Assembly: GCA_016782825.1 (NCBI GenBank)
Contig: JADHXT010000008.1
Location: forward strand, 1 to 23,881
DNA: 23,881 nt
Direction of reading: 5' to 3'
Source: Candidatus Brocadiia bacterium
GTDB taxonomy: Bacteria; Planctomycetota; PUPC01; DSUN01
The notes under the pieces were generated by a model. That model saw only the letters and a list, made by a program, of their open reading frames with translations, ran no database searches and was not told where the DNA came from. Both the position numbers and the translations under genes were made by a program. Below are positions 14,952-22,478 of the stretch, one piece after another (position 1 is the first letter of the stretch; each line of letters opens with the position of its first letter).

Positions 14952-15950
14952 TTATTGCGGTCTGTGCCGTTCGGCGCGCCTCGGCTCGTGGAGCATGAGC
15001 TGCTCGAGCTCGGCGGCGATGCGGCGCGGGTCCATCTTCTCGACGAAGTAGCTGTGGGGCTTGTCGGGCTCGGGCCGCCATTCGTTCTCGGCGTTGGGCA
15101 GCAGGTGCATGTGCCCCTTGGTCTCGAGGCCCCAGTGGTCGGCGAGGCCGCCGTCGAGGCCGCGCACGGCGTAGAGGATGGCCGTCTGGTCCCAGCTCTG
15201 GCGGTCGGTGAGCCCGTTGTAGAGCTCGTAGGCTCGGCGGACGGGGCTGGACTTGGGCAGCACGTGCAGGCCCTTGCCCGTGCGAATCTTCTCGCCGATC
15301 TCCCAGCCGGAGAAGATGATGGGCGTGGGCCACAGGGGGATGGAGCCCACGGCGCCGTCGGCGTCGTGCACGAGATTGGCCTCGCGTCCCTTGGGCAGCC
15401 GTCCGCCCATGCACACCCAGGCCCGCACCTTGCGACGCACGAGGTCGGCGCCGCCGAGGGGCGAGTGCTCGTCGGGCTTCGTGCGGAGCAGGTCGCGGAA
15501 GTTGGGGAGCTGGCCGATGGACACCATCACCACGGCGCCATCGGCCTCCTTGGCGAGCACCCGACGGTAGAGCAGGGCGGCATCGGGCGCGGCGTCGGCC
15601 GACCTCAGGTTGCGGGGGAACTCGGTGGCGATGGCCTGGGCGTAGCGGGAGCGTTTGTTGAACGCCTTGCCCTTCACCACGCCCACGGGGATGTGGGGGC
15701 GGCCGAAATACACGTTCAGCGCGTCGAGGCACAGCGGGCCCCAGGGGTTCTTGCACGACACGCCCATGGCGAGGATCGTGCACTCGCCGCGGTCGGCCAG
15801 TGCGTGGAGGAGGGCCACGGCGCCCACGTCGTCCACGTCGCCCTGGATGTCGGTATCGAGAATGAGACGGACGGGGCGGGCCTCGGGTGCGGCGTGGGCG
15901 GCGAGGGTCATGAGCAGGGCTCCGAGGAATCGTGTTGCTGCGAGGCGCAT
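14952..15950 (-). CDS. Exported nucleoside hydrolase family protein
   Basis: A 332-residue protein of the inosine-uridine nucleoside N-ribohydrolase fold, which hydrolyses N-glycosidic bonds of ribonucleosides using a calcium ion. The calcium/substrate motif DTDIQGDVDD is at 32-41 with Asp32, Asp34, Asp38, Asp40 and Asp41 as expected, and a later SWDQTAILYAV segment supplies the C-terminal acidic residue typical of the family. The N-terminus (FLGALLMTLAAHAAPEA) is a signal peptide, so it acts outside the cytoplasm, unlike classic salvage enzymes. The start at 15950 has GGAAGGGA about eight bases upstream; the longer frame to 16136 has no signal peptide at its start and no support. It is the first gene of the minus-strand run leading to the beta-helix and PQQ proteins. 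Planctomycete members near sulfatases may act on sugar conjugates other than nucleosides (inference). Confidence 0.85.
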   Translation of the reverse strand: MRLAATRFLGALLMTLAAHAAPEARPVRLILDTDIQGDVDDVGAVALLHALADRGECTILAMGVSCKNPWGPLCLDALNVYFGRPHIPVGVVKGKAFNKRSRYAQAIATEFPRNLRSADAAPDAALLYRRVLAKEADGAVVMVSIGQLPNFRDLLRTKPDEHSPLGGADLVRRKVRAWVCMGGRLPKGREANLVHDADGAVGSIPLWPTPIIFSGWEIGEKIRTGKGLHVLPKSSPVRRAYELYNGLTDRQSWDQTAILYAVRGLDGGLADHWGLETKGHMHLLPNAENEWRPEPDKPHSYFVEKMDPRRIAAELEQLMLHEPRRAERHRPQ

Positions 15951-15989
15951 CGGCGCGTCCCTTCCAGGATTGGGATGAGATTCAGGATG

Positions 15990-16019
15990 AGTATACGCGG
16001 GCCGTCGCGGGGAGTGCAA
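15990..16019 (-). promoter_or_regulatory. Possible promoter of the nucleoside hydrolase operon
   Basis: On the minus strand, TTGCAC (16019-16014) and TATACT (15995-15990) are 18 bases apart. The -10 is good and the -35 only half matches. On the plus strand the 7-mer GGATGAG is repeated at 15973-15979 and 15985-15991, at the expected start of transcription. Confidence 0.35.
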
Positions 16020-16174
16020 GCGGGCGGCGTCAGTGCCGGTTCCCGAGAGCTCTATGCACGCGGCTTGCTCGACGAGCCATGCCTCTGGCCTGGGGATCAG
16101 AGATCGGGCATCATCGCCGTCAATCTGTTGCTTCACCGATGGAGTTGCCCAGGTCGACAGGCAGGCCCTACGCT

Positions 16175-16459
16175 CTAGTCGCTACCCGCGCTTGCCCTGT
16201 CGATCAGCTTCCCTCTGGATCCCGGGCCAACGGCGCCCGTTTCTATCTGCGACAGATTCCATTGGTAACCTTCGTGGTCTGGGGCGAGTTCTACAGCCTT
16301 CCTTGCTAGTTCGACGGCTTCTTGTTGTCTGCCGAGTCTTGCCGCGCAGATCGCGAGATTCCCTGGGACCCTCTCATCGTCTGTACTATAGTGCATGGCG
16401 CTACGCAGCAATGCATACGCGTCCTGGAAGCCCCCTAACAGCATCCCACATATGAACAC
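16175..16459 (-). pseudogene. Orphan TPR-protein C-terminal fragment
   Basis: The 94-codon frame encodes a recognisable tetratricopeptide unit: VPGNLAICAARLGRQQEAVE followed by LARKAVELAPDHEGYQWNL, with a preceding helix pair (GGFQDAYALLRSAMHYS). TPR units bind proteins and normally come in arrays. Here the frame is closed by a TGA eight codons upstream of a GTG, and there is no ribosome binding site, no signal peptide and no continuation in another frame before the FIST promoter. I read it as the tail of a TPR gene whose front has been lost. A small expressed TPR protein starting at an internal ATG is possible. Confidence 0.4.
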
Positions 16460-16518
16460 TATACTCGCGTTGCTGTGGCCGGTTCAAGGGTAGTTCCTGT
16501 CCGCGTTCGGCTGGGCAG

Positions 16519-16547
16519 TTGACGCCCCGACGGGGTTCCTGTATTCT
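16519..16547 (+). promoter_or_regulatory. Promoter of the FIST gene with palindromic spacer
   Basis: TTGACG (16519-16524) and TATTCT (16542-16547) are separated by 17 bases. The spacer begins with a perfect 11-base palindrome, CCCCGACGGGG (16525-16535), a possible operator. Transcription would start near 16554, about 53 bases before the ATG. Confidence 0.45.
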
Positions 16548-16606
16548 CACGGGGCACCGGAAGCCCATCTTTCTCGACCCCAACACTCCCTGAGAGGAGA
16601 ACGACG

Positions 16607-17563
16607 ATGAAGCGTGCCCTGACGTTGGTGTGTGTGGTGGCCGTGCTGCTGGCCGGCGTGTCGTTGGCCGAGGCGGCGAAGGCCGTAGTGAGTGGCAACG
16701 GCATCTCGGCGGCCAAGGACGCCAAGGCCGCCGGCGCCGCAGCCGCCAACAAGGCGAAGGCCGCGCTCGGCGACTGCAAGGCCAAGCTGGTGCTCGTGCA
16801 CTACAGCGGCCCCATGATCGGCAAGGCCGCGCAGGTGGCCGAGGGCGTGGCCAGCGTGTTCAATAAGGACACCATCTACGGCTGCGGCGCCTACTCGGCT
16901 CTCACCCAGGACGACAACAACGCCACCGTGGCCGTGCTCGCCCTCGGCGGCGACGTCGCGATCACCGCCGCCGTGGCCGAGGCCCCGAACCCGAAGCAGG
17001 ACGTGGCCTGCGGCACGAAGCTCGGCGAGCAGCTCAAGGACGCCGCCGCCAAAGGCCCTGGCAAGGTGCTCCTCCTCTTCGGCGCCTGCCACATCCCGCG
17101 CAACAACCAGGTGGTCAAGGGCATCTGCTCCGTGCTCGGCGACACGTTTCCCATCGTGGGCGCCGCCGCCTTCCAGGACAGCGTGGTGGCCAAGGGCGAG
17201 GTGGTGCAGGCCAAGAGCAACGTCGGCCTGCTCATCACCGGCGACTTTGCCTGCGGCTTCGGCCTGAACAAGGACATGAGCCCCGAGGGGCTGATCAGCT
17301 CCGCCACCAAGGCCTTCGAGACCGCCATCGGCGGGAAGAAGGACAAGGTGGCCCTCGTCCTCGTGTTCGACTGCGGCGGCCGCCGCGGCGCGATGCTCAA
17401 GAACAAGAACTTCCCCAAGGAACTCGAGGCCATGAAGGCCGTGGCCGGCAAGGCCCCGATCTTCGGCTTCTACGGCAGCGGCGAGATGGGCTGCAAGGCC
17501 ACCGGCGCCGCGCCCACCGGCGTGGGCTACCACATCTCCGCGTGCGCCATCTGCATCGAGTAG
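16607..17563 (+). CDS. Exported FIST-domain protein (FIST N plus FIST C)
   Basis: A 318-residue protein with signal peptide (MKRALTLVCVVAVLLAGVSLAEA). The rest is a complete FIST module: an N-terminal part with repeated glycine/alanine-rich strands (VFNKDTIYGCGAYSAL, VAVLALGGDVAI), then FIST C with ALVLVFDCGGRRGAML and the characteristic IFGFYGSGEMGC near residues 285-296. FIST domains are thought to sense small ligands, probably amino acids, and usually sit in cytoplasmic signalling proteins with histidine kinase, cyclase or receptor modules. Here it stands alone and is exported, so it may act as a binding protein. Six or more cysteines remain in the mature part. The ATG has AGAGGAG about nine bases upstream and a promoter of its own. 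The next genes begin 38 bases downstream and could share the transcript. Confidence 0.82.
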   Translation: MKRALTLVCVVAVLLAGVSLAEAAKAVVSGNGISAAKDAKAAGAAAANKAKAALGDCKAKLVLVHYSGPMIGKAAQVAEGVASVFNKDTIYGCGAYSALTQDDNNATVAVLALGGDVAITAAVAEAPNPKQDVACGTKLGEQLKDAAAKGPGKVLLLFGACHIPRNNQVVKGICSVLGDTFPIVGAAAFQDSVVAKGEVVQAKSNVGLLITGDFACGFGLNKDMSPEGLISSATKAFETAIGGKKDKVALVLVFDCGGRRGAMLKNKNFPKELEAMKAVAGKAPIFGFYGSGEMGCKATGAAPTGVGYHISACAICIE

Positions 17564-17601
17564 GCCTCGTCCTGTCCTGACTCGCCGAGGAGCCAACCGC
17601 T

Positions 17602-17955
17602 ATGATGCTCCCTCATGCAGCCGGTGCGCGAGTGGAGCGTCAGAAGATCACGGAATACCTCCTCAATCCGGCCCATCCCCGGGGCAAGAGCAAGGCCCGT
17701 TTCCTCGTGCGCTACGGGTTCAGCCGTGGCCGGTGGCAGGAGTTGGCTGAGGCGCTCCGCCAACACGGGCAGAGCAACCCTGTCGTTGCGGCGGTTGATT
17801 CCTGCTTTGGCACGAAGTACAATGTGGAAGGTCCACTGAGAACCCCGGACGGGCGGAACCCGCGGGTGAGAACGGTCTGGATCACAGCGCCAGCATCGCG
17901 GGAGCCACGGTTGGTCACCGCTTTTCCGGCGGAGGAGTTCTCCGATGATCCGTGA
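17602..17955 (+). CDS. DUF6883 protein
   Basis: A 117-residue protein matching the small DUF6883 family: ITEYLLNPAHPRGKSKARFL (16-35) is its hallmark block, followed by YNVEGPLRTPDGRNPRVRTV and a closing PRLVTAFPAE strand. The family's biochemical role is not known to me. The ATG at 17602 has GAGGAG upstream. It overlaps the following DUF4926 gene by 11 bases, a pairing I remember seeing in other genomes, which suggests the two products work together. A toxin-antitoxin or similar two-component module is plausible from the small size and overlap, but no nuclease or other toxin active site can be named. Confidence 0.75.
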   Translation: MMLPHAAGARVERQKITEYLLNPAHPRGKSKARFLVRYGFSRGRWQELAEALRQHGQSNPVVAAVDSCFGTKYNVEGPLRTPDGRNPRVRTVWITAPASREPRLVTAFPAEEFSDDP

Positions 17956-18175
17956 ACATGATCAGGTTGCATTGACGGAGGCCGTACCGGCAGACGGCCT
18001 CGTGGCCGGCGATGTGGGGACCGTGGTACACATCTACGACAACGGGCAGGCCTACGAGGTCGAGTTCGCGACGCTCCGCGGGCAAACGGTCGCGGTGACC
18101 ACCCTCCTCGCCTCGCAAGTGCGCCCCGTGCACAGGCATGAGATGACTCACGCCCGGCCACTTGCCACTTCCTGA
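17945..18175 (+). CDS. DUF4926 protein
   Basis: A 76-residue protein of the DUF4926 family. The hallmark GDVGTVVHIYDNGQAYEVEF (23-42) and the following TVAVTTLLASQVRPV are clear, and suggest a small SH3-like beta barrel. The start is well set: GGAGGAG (17931-17937) lies inside the end of the upstream DUF6883 gene, seven bases from the ATG, and the two frames overlap by 11 bases, which implies translational coupling. If the pair is a toxin-antitoxin module, this short beta-barrel protein would be the natural antitoxin or immunity partner (inference). Confidence 0.78.
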   Translation: MIREHDQVALTEAVPADGLVAGDVGTVVHIYDNGQAYEVEFATLRGQTVAVTTLLASQVRPVHRHEMTHARPLATS

Positions 18176-18261
18176 GACTGACGTTGTTTCCTCAGAGCAC
18201 AGGGTTGGTCGGCCACCGCGCCGGCCCGCCCGTTCGCTTCCCAGAGCAGTGAGTGCAGCCC

Positions 18262-19404
18262 ATGAGCCTGTGGAACCCGGCCCGCCTGCGACTTCTCGGG
18301 AGCGTGCTCCTGGCGATCGCCGGCGCGGCTGCCTCTGTCGGAGCCCAGGAGAGTCCCATGCGTCCCCTCGTCGGCGCCATTCGCTGGGACGCCTGGCACG
18401 GCGACAAGGGCACGCCCGGCCAGGCCGTGCAGCGCGCGCTCGGCCCAGCCAAGTGGCACCATCGCCTGCCCTTCTTCGCCCAGGTGCGCGACGACGGCAG
18501 CGTGGCCATCGACGGCGCGCGGCAGGACGTGATGGACCAGGAGATCCGCTACGCCGTGCAAGCGGGGTTGGACTACTGGGCCTTCGTCACCTACCCGCCC
18601 GACACGGCCATGAGCCTCGGCCTGAAGCTCTACCTCACCAGTCGCCTGCGGACGCAGATCCGCTTCTGCCTCGTCACCGAGTGCAGCCGTTGGCGCGACC
18701 CCGCCTTTGTGTCCCGCTTGGCGAAGCTGATGCGGGAGCCCGGCTACCAGACGGTGTGCGACGGCCGGCCCCTGCTCTACCTCGGCTTCATCACCGCCGA
18801 CAAGCTCCAGCATGCGTGGCAGGGCGCCGACGGCTTCCGCAAGGTGGTCGATGGCCTGCGCGCCACGGCGCTCCGCGCGGGACTCAAGGACCCCTACGTG
18901 GTCGTCATGGACTCCAATCCCGCGCAGGGCAAGCGGTGGGCCGAGGCCCTCGGATGCCAGGCTATCAGCAGCTACGCCGCGCAGGCCGGGGGCCGGGGCG
19001 CGTCCTACGCCGCGTTGGCACGCCACGCCGAAGCCTCCTGGGCGCGCGGCAAGGCCATCGGCGCCCACGTGGTGCCCTTGTGCATGGCCGGCTGGGACCG
19101 CAGGCCCCGCGTCGAGCATCCCGTGCCGTGGGAAACGTGGCAGAAACCCGGCCAGGGACTCGACCGCTTCTACCACGCGCCCACTCCCGCGGAACTGGCG
19201 ACTCACGTGCAGGATGCGCTAGACTGGCTGCGCGACAACCCCGCCGCTCCGGCTCGCTGCGCGCTCATCTATGCCTGGAACGAGAACGACGAGGGGGGCT
19301 GGCTCGTGCCCACGCTTGCCGCCGATGGCACGCCCGACACCCGCCGCATCGAGGCGCTCGGCCACGTGCTGCGCCGCCCACCCGCAGAGGAACCCCGCCG
19401 ATGA
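18262..19404 (+). CDS. Secreted GH99/GH71-like glycoside hydrolase family protein
   Basis: A 380-residue protein with signal peptide (LLGSVLLAIAGAAASVGAQ). The mature part begins GAIRWDAWHGDKGTPGQAV and contains YAVQAGLDYWAFVTYPPD, the 'attention to inward-pointing barrel' pattern of GH99-like TIM barrels, and ends with IYAWNENDEGGWLVPT (Trp339, Asn340, Glu341, Asp343, Glu344), the acidic block typical of GH71/GH99-like and WbsX proteins. It probably acts on an alpha-linked glycan outside the cytoplasm; substrate and catalytic acids cannot be fixed from sequence. I chose the ATG at 18262 over the GTG nine bases earlier; the ribosome binding site is weak. Its stop overlaps the next gene's start as ATGA, so it is coupled to two sulfatases, which suggests a sulfated glycan substrate. 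Confidence 0.75.
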   Translation: MSLWNPARLRLLGSVLLAIAGAAASVGAQESPMRPLVGAIRWDAWHGDKGTPGQAVQRALGPAKWHHRLPFFAQVRDDGSVAIDGARQDVMDQEIRYAVQAGLDYWAFVTYPPDTAMSLGLKLYLTSRLRTQIRFCLVTECSRWRDPAFVSRLAKLMREPGYQTVCDGRPLLYLGFITADKLQHAWQGADGFRKVVDGLRATALRAGLKDPYVVVMDSNPAQGKRWAEALGCQAISSYAAQAGGRGASYAALARHAEASWARGKAIGAHVVPLCMAGWDRRPRVEHPVPWETWQKPGQGLDRFYHAPTPAELATHVQDALDWLRDNPAAPARCALIYAWNENDEGGWLVPTLAADGTPDTRRIEALGHVLRRPPAEEPRR

Positions 19405-20888
19405 AGCCCGCCCGACGCGAGTTCCTGCTCGCCAGCGCCGCCGGCTCCGCGCTCGCCCTTGCACCCGCGACCACTCGAGGAGACCGAATGGCTGCCCCGC
19501 CCAATCTCGTCTTCGTCTTCGCCGACCAGATGCGCGGCCAGGCCCTCGGCTTCCTGGGCGAAGACCCTGTCCTCACGCCCCACCTCGACCGCTTCGCCTC
19601 CCAGGGCATCGCGCTGCCCCAGGCCGCCAGCAACTACCCCGTGTGCAGCCCCTACCGCGCGATGTTCATGACAGGCAAGTGGCCCCACGCCAACAAGGTG
19701 ATGAGCAACTGCACGTCGAAGACCGCGCCCTACAACTGCGAGCTCCAGCAGGCCGACCGCTGCTGGTCCGACGTGCTGAAGGACAAGGGCTACTCCCTCG
19801 GCTACATCGGCAAGTGGCACCTCGACGCGCCCCGCAAGCCCTTCGTCAAGAGCTACAACAACCGCCCCGAGTTCGCCTGGAACGAGTGGTGCCCGCCCCA
19901 CCGCCGCCACGGCTTCGACTTCTGGTACTCCTACGGCACCTTCGACCAGCATCTGTCGCCCGAATACTGGTCCACGAACATGGAGCGCCACGAGCGCGTC
20001 AAGGTGAAGCAGTGGGGCCCCGAGCACGAGACCGGCTTGGCGCTCAAGTACCTCCGCAACGAAAGCGGCGCCTACCGCAAAAAGGGCAAGCCCTTCGCGC
20101 TCGTCGTGAGCTACAACCCGCCCCATACCCCCTACAACCAGGTGCCGCCGCGATACGTCGAGCGCTACGGCGACAAGGCGTGGCAGGATCTGCTCGTCCG
20201 CAAGAACGTGCCGCTCGGCCGCGACACGAGAGCGGTCCGCAGCGCCAAGCGCGACATCAAGAACTACTTCGCCATGGTCACCGGCGTGGACGAGCAGTTC
20301 GGCCGCATCGTGCAGGCCATCGACGACGCCGGCCTCGGCGAGAACACCCTCGTCGTCTTCACCGCCGACCACGGCAACTGCCTCGGCAGCCACAACATCC
20401 CGACGAAAAACGTCCACTACGAGGAATCCATGCGGGTGCCCTTCCTCATCCGCTGGACGGGCAGGCTCAAGCCGCGCCGCGACGACCTGCTGCTCTCCTC
20501 GCCCGACATCTATCCCACCCTGCTCGACCTCATGGGCTTCGCCGCCGACATCCCGAAAGCCGTGCAGGGCGTGAGCCACGCCAAGCTGCTGCTCACCGGC
20601 AAGGGGCCGCGACCCACGTCGCAGCTCTACCTCTGGGTGCCGCCGGGCCAGCCCGCCTTCGGCCGCCGCGGCGTCCGCACCCACAGCCACACACTGATGA
20701 TCAGCAAGAGCAAGGGCAAGCCCGTCGGAACCGTGCTCCACGACAACGTCGCCGACCCCTATCAACTCAAGAACATCGCTGCCGACCGGCCCGACCTCGT
20801 CAAGCAGCTCACCGACGCCGAGCTGATCCCGTGGCTCGAAAAGACCGCCGACCCCTGGCTGGAGACGCGCAAGGGAGACCGAGCATGA
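19401..20888 (+). CDS. Tat-exported sulfatase (type I, formylglycine)
   Basis: A 495-residue S1 family sulfatase that hydrolyses a sulfate ester, most likely on a polysaccharide. The N-terminus ARREFLLASAAGSALAL has the twin-arginine signal (Arg5-Arg6). Landmarks are metal site NLVFVFADQMRG, the formylglycine motif CSPYR with Cys82, IGKWHLD, the NPPHTPY block and FTADHGNCLG near residue 325. Cys82 must be converted to formylglycine by a maturation enzyme not present in this window. Length is normal for the family. The ATG overlaps the upstream stop (ATGA) and its own stop overlaps the next sulfatase start in the same way. The DQ in place of DD at the first metal site is common in choline-sulfatase-like members. 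The exact sulfatase subfamily and substrate are not assigned. Confidence 0.9.
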   Translation: MKPARREFLLASAAGSALALAPATTRGDRMAAPPNLVFVFADQMRGQALGFLGEDPVLTPHLDRFASQGIALPQAASNYPVCSPYRAMFMTGKWPHANKVMSNCTSKTAPYNCELQQADRCWSDVLKDKGYSLGYIGKWHLDAPRKPFVKSYNNRPEFAWNEWCPPHRRHGFDFWYSYGTFDQHLSPEYWSTNMERHERVKVKQWGPEHETGLALKYLRNESGAYRKKGKPFALVVSYNPPHTPYNQVPPRYVERYGDKAWQDLLVRKNVPLGRDTRAVRSAKRDIKNYFAMVTGVDEQFGRIVQAIDDAGLGENTLVVFTADHGNCLGSHNIPTKNVHYEESMRVPFLIRWTGRLKPRRDDLLLSSPDIYPTLLDLMGFAADIPKAVQGVSHAKLLLTGKGPRPTSQLYLWVPPGQPAFGRRGVRTHSHTLMISKSKGKPVGTVLHDNVADPYQLKNIAADRPDLVKQLTDAELIPWLEKTADPWLETRKGDRA

Positions 20889-22327
20889 GCGAACGACACA
20901 CCACGAGTGAAGCGAAACGCATCCGCCGCCGCCTCTTTCTCCACACCCTCGCCGCCGGCGCCGCGGCGGCTGCGCTGCCGAAACGCGCACGCGGCGCCGC
21001 CGACCGCCCGCCGAACCTGATCGTCATCATGGCCGACGACCTGGGAGCCAAAGAGCTCGGCTGCTACGGCCACCCCGAGCACAAGACGCCCCACCTCGAC
21101 CAGCTCTCCCGCACAGGCGTGGTGTTCAAGACCTGCTTCACCGCGCCCATCTGCCACCCGACCCGCTTCGAGATCATGACCGGCCAGTACGGCTGCCACA
21201 ACGGCGTGCTCCACTTCGCCGGCCGCCGCGGCGGCCCCAAGCCCTCCGACCCCGCCGAGCAGATCGTCAACCACATCACCTTCGCCCAGGTGCTCAAGCC
21301 CAAGGGCTACGCCACCGCCCACGCTGGCAAGTGGCAGCTCAGCGGCAAGGTGCCCACCCTCGTCACCGAGACGGGCTTCGACGAGTACTGCATGTGGGCC
21401 TACAAGAACAACCTTCCGCCGAGTGTCGAGCACACCGGCGGCTGGGAAGGCCGCGTCGGCGGCAAGACCTCGCGCTTCTGGCACCCCTCCATCGTGCAGA
21501 ACGGCAAGTACCGCCCCACGAAGCCCGACGACTACGGCCCCGACATCTTCACCAACTTTGCCATCGACTTCGCCACGCGGAACAAGCACAAGCCGTTCTT
21601 CATCTACTATCCCATGGCGTTCACCCACGCGCCCTACTACACCACGCCCGACACCACGAAGAGCCCGGATGACCGGTTCAAGCACCTGAAGGCCAACTTC
21701 CAGTGCAACGTGGAGTACATGGACAAGCTCGTGGGCCGCATCGTGGCCGCCGTCGAGAAGCTCGGCCTCCGCGACCGCACGATCATCTTCTTCACCGGCG
21801 ACAACGGCACCGGCGGCAGCGGCAAGGGCCAGGTGACCGAGCTAGGCGCGCGCGTGCCCATGATCGTCAACTGCCCTGGCACCGTGAAGCAGCGGCCGCC
21901 CACCGACGAGCTGGTGGACACCGCCGACGTCATGCCCACGCTGGCCGACTTCGCCGGCGCCGCCGTGCCGAAGGACCGGCCCATCGACGGCCGGAGCATC
22001 GCGCCCTTCCTGCGCGGCGCCGCCGACGCCACGAAGGAATGGGTCTTCGCCTACCTGGCCGACGGGCGCATCCTGCGCACCAAGCGCTGGCTCCTCGAGC
22101 GCAACACGCCCCGCCGATTCGGCCGCCTCTTCGACTGCGGCACGAGCCGCGATGGCACGGACTACAAGGACGTGACCGATTCCACTGCCCCTGAGGTGGC
22201 CGCCATCAAGAAGAAGTTCGCCGCCATCCTCGCCAAGCTCCCCGCGCCCGACCTGCCGCCCCCGAAGCCGAAGGACAGGCCGAGGCGCGGCAAGCCGAAA
22301 GGCAAAGGCGCCAGAAAGACGGAATAG
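20885..22327 (+). CDS. Tat-type exported sulfatase with basic C-terminal tail
   Basis: A 480-residue S1 sulfatase. The leader RRRLFLHTLAAGAAAAALP is Tat-like (Arg15-Arg16). Landmarks are IVIMADDLGAKELGCYG (metal site), the formylglycine motif CHPTR with Cys90, HAGKWQLSG and FFTGDNGTGG. The last 30 residues form an unusual Pro/Lys/Arg-rich tail (PPPKPKDRPRRGKPKGKG), which may bind acidic or sulfated polymer or the cell surface (inference). The ATG overlaps the previous sulfatase stop (ATGA), making a three-gene coupled set with the GH99-like protein. Sequence differs enough from the upstream sulfatase that they probably remove different sulfate groups from one glycan. Subfamily not assigned. 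Confidence 0.9.
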   Translation: MSERHTTSEAKRIRRRLFLHTLAAGAAAAALPKRARGAADRPPNLIVIMADDLGAKELGCYGHPEHKTPHLDQLSRTGVVFKTCFTAPICHPTRFEIMTGQYGCHNGVLHFAGRRGGPKPSDPAEQIVNHITFAQVLKPKGYATAHAGKWQLSGKVPTLVTETGFDEYCMWAYKNNLPPSVEHTGGWEGRVGGKTSRFWHPSIVQNGKYRPTKPDDYGPDIFTNFAIDFATRNKHKPFFIYYPMAFTHAPYYTTPDTTKSPDDRFKHLKANFQCNVEYMDKLVGRIVAAVEKLGLRDRTIIFFTGDNGTGGSGKGQVTELGARVPMIVNCPGTVKQRPPTDELVDTADVMPTLADFAGAAVPKDRPIDGRSIAPFLRGAADATKEWVFAYLADGRILRTKRWLLERNTPRRFGRLFDCGTSRDGTDYKDVTDSTAPEVAAIKKKFAAILAKLPAPDLPPPKPKDRPRRGKPKGKGARKTE

Positions 22328-22332
22328 CCCGT

Positions 22333-22351
22333 GCGGCTCTCACGGAGCCGC
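22333..22351 (+). terminator. Hairpin after the sulfatase operon (weak terminator candidate)
   Basis: GCGGCTC and GAGCCGC make a perfect 7-bp stem with a 5-base loop, five bases after the sulfatase stop. It lies at the end of the plus-strand operon, facing a convergent gene. No T-run follows, so intrinsic termination is uncertain. Confidence 0.35.
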
Positions 22352-22459
22352 CGGGCGGACGAACAGCCACTCCGCCTCGGCCATGACGGTGCGGTGGAAG
22401 CGGCGGGCCTCGTGGCCCATGGCGGCCCACTCCGCCTGGGTGTAGACCACCACACTACG
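22340..22459 (-). pseudogene. Remnant resembling a nucleotidyltransferase C-terminus
   Basis: A 39-codon frame reads VVVYTQAEWAAMGHEARRF, then HRTVMAEAEWLFVRPAAP and a stop. The spacing of 'VVYTxxEW' and a terminal 'xxAEAxWLF' helix is like the tail of small MNT-type nucleotidyltransferases, which often pair with HEPN proteins. The frame is closed by TGA at 22460-22462 and has no start, so it can only be a remnant. The similarity is from memory and weak; chance coding character in GC-rich DNA is possible. Confidence 0.3.
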
Positions 22460-22478
22460 TCAACGCGGGGTACGAGGG

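Larger units (their letters stand above)
16020..16606. other. Gene-poor stretch between divergent operons
   Basis: Apart from the TPR fragment (16175-16459, minus) and the FIST promoter (16519-16547), I see no gene, repeat or RNA structure that I can support here. Composition is less GC-biased than in the flanking genes, consistent with decayed or non-coding DNA. Confidence 0.5.

Noticed and set aside
14935..15783. N-terminal extension of the beta-helix protein into the nucleoside hydrolase gene
   Set aside because: Shadow of the upstream gene; the start at 14934 has a ribosome binding site and signal peptide.
15951..16136. N-terminal extension of the nucleoside hydrolase
   Set aside because: A signal peptide and a good ribosome binding site mark the start at 15950, and a promoter-like pair lies inside the extension.
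18168..18200. CTGAG/CTCAG inverted repeat after the DUF4926 gene
   Set aside because: A 5-bp stem with a 14-base loop and no T-run is too weak to call a terminator or operator.
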